DNA of 21,322 nt, taken from positions 1-21,322 of the forward strand of contig JANQGN010000254.1 in NCBI GenBank assembly GCA_028277295.1, read 5' to 3'. This document shows positions 15,341-21,322 of the stretch, one piece after another. Numbering within the stretch: the first letter of the stretch is position 1; each line of letters begins with the position of its first letter. The stretch comes from Rhodospira sp. (lineage in GTDB: Bacteria > Pseudomonadota > Alphaproteobacteria > Rhodospirillales > Rhodospirillaceae). A model generated the notes under the pieces. It searched no databases and was not told the DNA's origin. It worked only from the letters and a program-made list of their open reading frames with translations. Both the position numbers and the translations under genes were made by a program.

Positions 15341-18170
15341 GGCCTGACTCCACGTTCCGGCGTCTGGCCCGGGCGCGCATCAGCACGGTGGACAGCAACG
15401 CCAGGACCACGGCCAGGACGAACACGGCGATGATCCATCCCCATGGCCTTCTGGAGACATGATAGGACGCCTGGCTGATGGGGTTCATGTCGCCCACGTG
15501 CACCACCGGGCTGATCGACTTGGTTTGCACCGTGGCCGGCGTGTCCCGCCAGACCATCATGTCTCCCTTCAGGGCGTCCCAGAAGGCGGGCTCGACAAGC
15601 CGGGCGACACCGGCAAGCAACGTCTCGGAGGTTTGCGCCGTCACCAGGGTCACCGTGCCGTCGCTGTGGGTGGGCGACGGGAATCCCATGAGGATCACGC
15701 TGTCGCCCAGGCCAGCGCCGTGAGAGACGTAGTTGCGCGGGCCCGGAGTCGTGGGCGTCATGACGGGGGCGGGATCGCGTGGCGGCCCGGATGGTTCGTC
15801 GTCGCCCAGCAGGCCGCCGAACCAGCCCCCGACGCCGCCGCCTCCGTCGTCCGCGGACGCCGCCGCCTCACGCGCCCTCTGGCGGTTCTCGTCGGCGTAT
15901 TGATGAGATTCGTAGGGGATGCGCTGCACGTCACCCAGGGTGGCGCCCGCGCGGCGGAACAAATCACTGCTGAGCGACGCTATCGGTCCCACCAGCAGCA
16001 TGTGCTGCTTGTCGGTGGGGGTCTGCGCCACCACGTCCAGGCCCGGCATGGGCGCCGCGGCCACCTGGGTGAGCTTGCCCACCAGGGTCAGGGCGGCCGA
16101 GACGGCCTCGGGGCTGGTGTTCAACACGCCGACGCCCGTGGGCCGCAGCCGGTCGGGCTGGAACAGCGGCATGCCCGTGCGGGACAGCAGTTCCAGGTCC
16201 GGCAGGGCGGCGTAGTGTTCGGCTCTGGGGAGCACCAGGGACGAGCTGTTGAACAGCGTCATCACCAGGTTTTCCTTGTAGAAGGTGACGCAGGGCTCCA
16301 ACTGCTCCGCCGCCAGGTAAGCCTCGAAGGTCAGGGTGTTGTACCCGGGCGCGAAGGACCGTAGCGGGATGCGTACCTCGTATCCCCGGAACGAGCCTCC
16401 GTCCGGATCGTCCAGGTGGATGGCGTGCTCCAGGTCGCCGTTCAGAAAAATGTTGAACACGGATGTGGGGTGAAAGGCGGCGCCGTAGGTCAGGTCCAGG
16501 TAGAGCTTGACCCGCGCGTTCTCGCTGGCCCAGAGATCGGCCGGCATCAACAGCGCGAGGTCGTTGCGCACGGTGCCGCCGGAGCCGTCGATCATCAGCG
16601 ACGGAACCCCAAGGTCCTTCAGGGTATAGGTGGTGCCCGGCACCAGGAACTTGCGCACGCCCACCGGGCGTTCCCCGCCGCCGTCGATGGCATTGACGCG
16701 CATCCACCACGTGTCCGCCAGGGGGAAGTCGATGAACAACAGCGCCAGGGCCGCCTGCGTGACCTGATCGTCGCTGGTCCCCGTGACCACCAGGCGCATG
16801 GCCTGGCCGCCGGTCCCGGCCGGCAGAACGGCGAGCACGGGGCCGGTGACCGAGCGCCATGGGAAGTTGGGCAGCGCGCCGCGCAGATCGTTGACCGTGC
16901 CCACGAGCACCTGGTCCTTGTCGGGCAGACTGCCGCGGCCCAGCGCCTGATGCCGGATCACGGTCGGCTCGTACTGCAACCGCAGGCCGGTGCTCTGGGC
17001 GATCAGGCCCGCCCAATAGAGCGCGCCAGGACGCACGGTGACCTCCGGCGTGACCACCGTGAGATCGCGGATGCCGCCAATCCCGGGCGAGAACGCCTGA
17101 TCCAGGCGTGCCAGCGTCATGGCGTCGTGATTGGGCGCCCCGTTGATAATGATCTCCGAGCGCGCGCTGTCGATCTCGGTCCACAATTCGGGCGCGCTGA
17201 CGTCCTCGCACTCGTAAGTGTAGTGCTGCGCCACCTCGATGGTCAGGGTGTTGAAGCCGGCGGTGATCAACTCCACTGGCACGGGGACGCGGACCTGGTT
17301 GCGGGTCCCCTTGCGGTCCAGCCGGACCTGCCCGATGGCGGTGTCATTCCAGCGCAAGGTCAATGTGGAGCGTTCAGGCAGCAAGGCGATGGAATTGGTG
17401 AAGCTCAGGCGCAACTCGACACTCTCCAGATCCAGGCGCCCGGCGAACGGAATGGAGATGTTGCGGCGTGGCCCGACCCCGTTCAGGCGGATCGGTCCGA
17501 CGCCCGCCGCGAACTTGGCAAGGGAGTAGCGGTTGTCGGTGGTCAAGCCGTCGAGCCCGTAGCGCGGACCGATGATGGTCCGCCGGGCCGCCCGGTCGGC
17601 CGCCTCGGAGGCGATCCGCCGCGAGTCCTGGCTGTCCGCGTCGCCGATCGTTGGGCCGCCCACCGACAGGCGGTCGCCGCCAGGCGTGGCTGGCAGTGCG
17701 GGCGGGCTCTGCGGTGTCAAGGGGGTGACACCGACACTGCCGACGCCCGGTCGGGGCGGCACCTCGGGCGACTGGGCGGAGACCTCCGCCGGCGCCAGGG
17801 CGAGCACCATGCCCACGATCAGGCCCATGCTCAGGCAAACAATCCGCGCGACCGCCCCCAGACGTCGACACCAGGCGCCCGCGCCGCCAGGCGTCGCCAT
17901 CACATGCGAAAGAAAGCTCGCTGGGGACAGACCGTCTTCTTGCCGCCCCGCGGCGACCGTGCCCAGCCATGGTGTCGTGGTGCTCATGGTTCCGTCCCGC
18001 TCATTCCGTGTCTCGGTCTTGTTGGCCAGGCCAGGCCCGCCGCGTTCATGCGGGTGGCCGGCATCAGACTGCTTCCCCGCGCGCCGCCGGACGCCGCCGC
18101 CACCACCGGGCCACGGCAACGGCGGCGCGGCGGACCGGTTCCGGGACAAGCGCGGCAGGTTGTGCGTCAT
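15333..18170 (-). CDS. bcsB: Cellulose synthase periplasmic subunit BcsB
   Basis: Up to 945 residues; BcsB proteins usually have about 700-850. It pairs with BcsA and guides the glucan through the periplasm. A hydrophobic signal/anchor (about 105-128) ends at AEVSAQ. Carbohydrate-binding and flavodoxin-like domains follow, with typical phrases such as PLRSFAPGYNTLTFE and YTYECEDVSAPELWTEID. A C-terminal anchor helix WGWIIAVFVLAVVLALLS (about 910-930) and an Arg-rich cytoplasmic tail close the protein. A Gly/Asp/Pro-rich insert lies at about 765-815. The ATG at 18170 has GGGGGAG five nucleotides upstream and starts 17 bp after the bcsA stop. ATGs at 17987 and 17900 give 884 or 855 residues and a more ordinary signal peptide but lack a good Shine-Dalgarno. 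The identity is firm; the start is not. Confidence 0.94.
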   Translation of the reverse strand: MTHNLPRLSRNRSAAPPLPWPGGGGGVRRRAGKQSDAGHPHERGGPGLANKTETRNERDGTMSTTTPWLGTVAAGRQEDGLSPASFLSHVMATPGGAGAWCRRLGAVARIVCLSMGLIVGMVLALAPAEVSAQSPEVPPRPGVGSVGVTPLTPQSPPALPATPGGDRLSVGGPTIGDADSQDSRRIASEAADRAARRTIIGPRYGLDGLTTDNRYSLAKFAAGVGPIRLNGVGPRRNISIPFAGRLDLESVELRLSFTNSIALLPERSTLTLRWNDTAIGQVRLDRKGTRNQVRVPVPVELITAGFNTLTIEVAQHYTYECEDVSAPELWTEIDSARSEIIINGAPNHDAMTLARLDQAFSPGIGGIRDLTVVTPEVTVRPGALYWAGLIAQSTGLRLQYEPTVIRHQALGRGSLPDKDQVLVGTVNDLRGALPNFPWRSVTGPVLAVLPAGTGGQAMRLVVTGTSDDQVTQAALALLFIDFPLADTWWMRVNAIDGGGERPVGVRKFLVPGTTYTLKDLGVPSLMIDGSGGTVRNDLALLMPADLWASENARVKLYLDLTYGAAFHPTSVFNIFLNGDLEHAIHLDDPDGGSFRGYEVRIPLRSFAPGYNTLTFEAYLAAEQLEPCVTFYKENLVMTLFNSSSLVLPRAEHYAALPDLELLSRTGMPLFQPDRLRPTGVGVLNTSPEAVSAALTLVGKLTQVAAAPMPGLDVVAQTPTDKQHMLLVGPIASLSSDLFRRAGATLGDVQRIPYESHQYADENRQRAREAAASADDGGGGVGGWFGGLLGDDEPSGPPRDPAPVMTPTTPGPRNYVSHGAGLGDSVILMGFPSPTHSDGTVTLVTAQTSETLLAGVARLVEPAFWDALKGDMMVWRDTPATVQTKSISPVVHVGDMNPISQASYHVSRRPWGWIIAVFVLAVVLALLSTVLMRARARRRNVESGRD

Positions 18171-18175
18171 GATCG

Positions 18176-18182
18176 CTCCCCC
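18176..18182 (-). promoter_or_regulatory. Ribosome binding site for the long bcsB start
   Basis: GGGGGAG on the minus strand lies five nucleotides before the ATG at 18170, within the short bcsA-bcsB gap. It is the best Shine-Dalgarno among the bcsB start candidates. Confidence 0.55.
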
Positions 18183-18187
18183 GATCT

Positions 18188-20461
18188 TCAGGCGGTTTCC
18201 ACGTGGCTGCCCGCCTTCTTGGCGGCGGGCGGGCGGCGGACCAGTCTGGCGAACGGTCTGACGAACAGTATTTTGACGTGCTCAACAACCGCCAGCCGTC
18301 CCAGCTTCAGGGTCACCCACAAGGCCCGCCAGAACATCATCGGACGCGTGCGCCGCGACACGAACGTCTCCCATCGCGCGCTGTCACCGAACGCCAGGGC
18401 CACGGCATCGAACACCTCGTGGTCGCCGCGCGGCCGGAATTCGGTCCCCAGGTGCTGGAACCGGCCCACCGTCCACTTGGCCCGCAGTTCCAGGTTCAGT
18501 CGGAAGCGGGCGCCATCCCCGCGCACGGCCTCGAGCACGCCTTCGGTCCCCGTGATCCAGTCCTCTGGCGCCGGCTCGTCCAGGGAAACACGCGCCCCGC
18601 CCTGCGAGAGATCGACGATCAGGCCGGGAATGCTCTGTCCCTTAAGGGTCAGGGTGCCCTTGTAACGCGCCGGCATGCGCGGCGCGGCGCGACGCTGCCG
18701 CTGTTCCAGAAGAGCCCCCAGACTGCCCAGCAGGATCATCAGGTTGAACAGGTTCCAGGCAAACGCAACGATCGTCAGGTCTCGGTTAGCATCGACCACG
18801 TTGTAACGCCAGAGGCCGACGATAAACCCTACCACCACCAAGAATAACAGAACGTAAAACGGACGCACGAAGGGGGAGATGAAATCCTGGTCGAGGGTTT
18901 GTCCCTTTGGCGTCACCACAAACTTGGGCTTGCGTGGGTTGCGAAGCACTTGCCACAAGGCGCGGCCCGTGAACACCGATTGCAGCACCTCGTACAGTTC
19001 GGAGACGAACGGCCAACGCACCCGCCCGAACAGGACGTCTGATAAGTAGAAGACGGCGATCATGTGCGGAACGGTGTAGATCATCACCTCTGTCAGGCTC
19101 GCGACGTAAACCCGCATGCCGAAAATCAGATACAGCAGCGGCGCGATCACGAAAACGAGGCGCGCGAAGGGGAAGAACCAGAACAGACACGAATTGATAT
19201 AACCCAGACGCTGATGCCAGTTGAGGCCCGGGCGGAACAGCAGGTTCTTGAGTAAGAGAATCTGCACCATCCCCTGGGCCCAGCGCATGCGCTGCGTGAT
19301 GAAGTCCGTGAAGGTCTCGGGCGACAGGCCCGCGACCATGGCGCGTTCCAGATAGACGCTCCGGTAGCCCCGGGAATGCAGTTCGACGGCGGTTTCCGCG
19401 TCCTCGGTGATGGTCTCGCCCAGGAAGCCGTCGACCTCCTCCAGGGCGGAACGCCGGAGCACCGCCGCGGACCCGCAGAAATACGAAACATCCCAGAAGT
19501 CCAGGCCGCGCTGAATGGTGCGGTAGAACATTTCGTTCTCCGACGGGCTGCGGCTGAAGGATTTCAGGAGATTGCGCTCGATCGGGTCGGGACTGATCAT
19601 GAAATGGGGCGTTTGCACCAGGAACATACTTGGTGACGCCCGAAACCAGTCGACCGTATTCTCGAGAATGTCCATGGTGGGGATGTGATCCGCGTCCAGG
19701 ATCAGGATCAGGTCCCCATTGGTCTGGCGGAAGGCGTTGTTGATGTTCCCCGCCTTGGCTTTCTCGTTCTTTGAGCGCGTGATGTAGGTGACCCCCAGTC
19801 GCCCGCACAATTCCAGAAGGCGATGGCGCCGGTCTCGCGCCGCGCGCGCCGTGTCGGGGTCGGCGTCGTTGCATTTCTGATCGGTGCCGCCATCGTCCAG
19901 CAAGTAGATGCGCACCAACTCGCGGGGATATCGAATCAAGCGCGCCGCCCGCACGGTCGTGTCCAGGAGTTGGGGATCCTCGTTGTAGGTGGGAATGAAC
20001 ACATCCACCGTCGGCAACGGCACGCCCACGGGAACGGGCGGCGGATCCCGCCGCCGCGCCGGGTAGAAGCCGACAAACAATCCCAGAAGGGCGACGATAA
20101 ACGCGTAAACCTCGGCAAGATAGAGAATCAAGCCGGGGATGGCGTCGTAGGGTGTTTCGAAGTCCAGGGAGATGAAGGTCCGCCAGCCGAAGTAGCGGAT
20201 GCTGATGACCAGCGCGAGAAACAGCACAACACTACGAAGCCAGCTGTTCGGATCGTCGCGGGGCACCAGGGGGCGCAGCAGGAACACCGCCAGCAGGCAC
20301 ACGATCGCCATCATGATCTGAGCACTGCTGTCCACGGGTAAGGCGGCCAGGGCAGAAGCGACGAGCGCCAGGGCCAACCACAGCCAGCCGAGCAGGGGCG
20401 TTGACGTTTCCTGATCCGCCAGCAGGCTCGCCCGCGCGCGCTGGCCACGTCCGAACATCAT
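18188..20461 (-). CDS. bcsA: Cellulose synthase catalytic subunit BcsA (UDP-forming, PilZ)
   Basis: A 757-residue inner-membrane GT2 processive glycosyltransferase making beta-1,4-glucan from UDP-glucose. Four N-terminal transmembrane helices (about 24-42, 48-64, 77-95, 107-133) precede the cytoplasmic GT domain. Catalytic motifs are DDGGT (Asp189-190), DADH (256-259), TED (352-354) and QRMRW (390-394). Further helices lie at about 420-447, 455-475, 530-552 and 562-585. The gating loop motif FVVTPKG is at 514-520. The C-terminal PilZ domain has the c-di-GMP ligands RAAPR (Arg591/Arg595) and DLSQGG (617-622), so allosteric activation by c-di-GMP is expected. The tail is an Arg/Lys-rich amphipathic region. 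The start is an ATG-ATG pair at 20461/20458 with AAGGGGGG upstream at slightly long spacing. It is the first gene of bcsABZC, and no key residue is missing. Confidence 0.98.
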   Translation of the reverse strand: MMFGRGQRARASLLADQETSTPLLGWLWLALALVASALAALPVDSSAQIMMAIVCLLAVFLLRPLVPRDDPNSWLRSVVLFLALVISIRYFGWRTFISLDFETPYDAIPGLILYLAEVYAFIVALLGLFVGFYPARRRDPPPVPVGVPLPTVDVFIPTYNEDPQLLDTTVRAARLIRYPRELVRIYLLDDGGTDQKCNDADPDTARAARDRRHRLLELCGRLGVTYITRSKNEKAKAGNINNAFRQTNGDLILILDADHIPTMDILENTVDWFRASPSMFLVQTPHFMISPDPIERNLLKSFSRSPSENEMFYRTIQRGLDFWDVSYFCGSAAVLRRSALEEVDGFLGETITEDAETAVELHSRGYRSVYLERAMVAGLSPETFTDFITQRMRWAQGMVQILLLKNLLFRPGLNWHQRLGYINSCLFWFFPFARLVFVIAPLLYLIFGMRVYVASLTEVMIYTVPHMIAVFYLSDVLFGRVRWPFVSELYEVLQSVFTGRALWQVLRNPRKPKFVVTPKGQTLDQDFISPFVRPFYVLLFLVVVGFIVGLWRYNVVDANRDLTIVAFAWNLFNLMILLGSLGALLEQRQRRAAPRMPARYKGTLTLKGQSIPGLIVDLSQGGARVSLDEPAPEDWITGTEGVLEAVRGDGARFRLNLELRAKWTVGRFQHLGTEFRPRGDHEVFDAVALAFGDSARWETFVSRRTRPMMFWRALWVTLKLGRLAVVEHVKILFVRPFARLVRRPPAAKKAGSHVETA

Positions 20462-20600
20462 GGTTCGAGCGTTCCCCCCCTTCTGTCGAGACCGCCCCGG
20501 CCATCCCCCGAGGCGGAGTCGACCTCCGGCCCGAGTTGACTATACCAATATCAGTGATTAGCCCCTCATATTAAAGCATCACATTAAACACCGACATTCT
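20462..20600 (-). promoter_or_regulatory. bcsA: Presumed promoter/leader of the bcs operon
   Basis: The region immediately upstream of bcsA is AT-rich at about 20535-20600, in contrast with its GC-rich surroundings, as expected for a promoter. On the minus strand it contains TATAGT near 20540 as a possible -10 but no matching TTGACA-like -35, which may mean an activator-dependent promoter. A 9-nt direct repeat with one mismatch (CATATTAAA at 20567-20575 and CACATTAAA at 20580-20588) and a GTGAT/ATCAC pair (20554-20558 and 20578-20582) are candidate regulator sites. This is inferred from position and composition. Confidence 0.35.
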
Positions 20601-21322
20601 CTCCGCTGTTGGCGGATCCGTCCGTCCTCGGCTTTCGTCTTTTGAATCAAGCCATTGTAACTTGTTAGTGGTGAAGTCCCCGGATGGGTCGGCGCCGGGC
20701 GTCCCGGCGCGGCATCACGCCCTGATCCGCCCGGCCGCCGCACGATCCGACGACTCGAGTATACAGAGGAGATGGATTCTGGTGGTCTGTCCAGGCGAGA
20801 AGAACGGATCGCACAAGCGGGACGAGGACATGATAACCCTTGAGAAAAGGCGGATCGCCTCACCCGGCATGCGAATAAGCGTCCAGAAACCTATCGCGAG
20901 ACTTTTCGCGGCCAGCCGATCCGGCCTGCCCAGTGCCCAGACGTCGGATATGGTTTCGGGTCAACACGGACAAGAGGGGGGTGGCGGAACGCGCGGGACC
21001 GAACGCCGCCAACCCCGCAGACCCCGCCAATCCCGCAGGGCTCCGAACTCAGATGACAGGTCCGTCAGGTTGCTCGTCTCCGTTGGAGATCCTTCGCACC
21101 CTCTGGGTGCTCAGGATGAGGGCTGTCCATTTAAAACAACCTCATCCTGAGGGAGGGAAACGACCGAAGGGTCTCCATCGCGTGCTCCGGTCCTCTCGGA
21201 CGGCGCTTTGTGAACGTTTGTCCATCCGCGTTCGGAGCCCTGGCCAATCCCGCCAAAGCCGTTTGTCCGGCAAGACCCGCAAAAAGGGCCGTCCCTCACC
21301 CATTGTTAACCCTCGTGCGGAA
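20601..21322. other. Non-coding region upstream of the bcs promoter
   Basis: About 720 bp to the right window edge with no supported gene. Open frames on either strand lack recognisable motifs, and the longest plus-strand frame runs into the repeat at 21085. The contents are a perfect GC hairpin (GCGCCGGG - CGT - CCCGGCGC, 20692-20710), a stretch of short CCGCCAA/CCCGCAG reiterations at about 21005-21045, and the inverted repeat pair at 21085-21176. Confidence 0.55.
21085..21176. repeat. Inverted pair of 37-nt interspersed palindromic elements
   Basis: Copy 1 (21085-21121) begins GGAGATCCTTCG and ends CTCAGGATGAGG. Copy 2 (21140-21176) is in the opposite orientation, beginning CCTCATCCTGAG and ending CGAAGGGTCTCC. 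The termini match while the middles differ: copy 1 has an internal hairpin GCACCC-TCT-GGGTGC and copy 2 has an unrelated middle. An 18-nt AT-rich spacer separates them. From memory, elements with these ends are dispersed in many alphaproteobacterial genomes. Confidence 0.75.

Noticed and set aside
20579..20863. Possible 94-residue minus-strand ORF ahead of bcsA
   Set aside because: It would occupy the presumed promoter and shows no motif or good start signal.
20662..21150. Possible 162-residue plus-strand ORF upstream of bcsA
   Set aside because: It has a TTG start, runs into the interspersed repeat, has Arg/Gly/Ser-rich low-complexity sequence and no motif. An internal ATG at 20830 does not improve it.
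1..21322. CRISPR arrays, tRNA/rRNA genes, insertion sequences, phage genes or toxin-antitoxin pairs
   Set aside because: I looked for regularly spaced repeats, tRNA-like cloverleaf ends, transposase motifs and small paired genes, and saw none that could be supported.

Overview
The window is one contiguous, gene-dense, GC-rich piece of a bacterial chromosome, most likely from an alphaproteobacterium (a Rhodospirillales-like lineage is my best guess). The reasons are the GC-rich codon usage, a BcsA of the Rhodobacter type with a C-terminal PilZ domain, the bcsA-bcsB-bcsZ-bcsC gene order without bcsD, and an interspersed repeat with a CTCAGGATGAGG end of a kind I recall from alphaproteobacterial genomes. 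The taxonomic placement is inference.

Layout. Positions 1-2300 (+) hold the 3' part of aspS and an overlapping gene for an MptE-like/DUF115 family protein. Positions 2270-4635 (-) hold a two-gene ABC-2 type exporter (ATPase then permease) that converges on, and overlaps, the MptE-like gene. Positions 4951-6033 (+) encode a stand-alone EAL-domain c-di-GMP phosphodiesterase with all catalytic residues. Positions 6034-7034 are a roughly 1 kb gene-poor stretch with two terminator hairpins oriented for the minus strand and an AT-rich patch. Positions 7035-8978 (-) hold three co-oriented genes: a class I glutamine amidotransferase, an 80-residue hypothetical protein and an HD-domain hydrolase. Positions 9291-9509 (-) encode a 72-residue hypothetical protein. 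Positions 9657-20461 (-) are a complete, tightly packed cellulose operon bcsA-bcsB-bcsZ-bcsC. Positions 20462-21322 are the non-coding region upstream of bcsA, with an AT-rich presumed promoter zone and an inverted pair of short interspersed repeats.

How the genes fit together. BcsA polymerises UDP-glucose into beta-1,4-glucan under c-di-GMP control through its PilZ domain. BcsB is the membrane-anchored periplasmic partner. BcsZ is a GH8 endoglucanase that trims the glucan. BcsC is a TPR/beta-barrel outer-membrane exporter. The EAL protein could lower the c-di-GMP that activates BcsA, but that link rests on proximity and known pathway logic only.

The most notable features are structural variations on the Bcs machine. 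BcsC carries five tandem 43/44-residue repeats plus a long acidic/proline-rich linker. BcsZ has a Tat-plus-lipobox leader and a roughly 60-residue acidic insertion inside the catalytic domain. BcsB has a possible long N-terminal extension and a Gly-rich insert. I do not see an entirely new system. The rest is ordinary housekeeping or hypothetical content.
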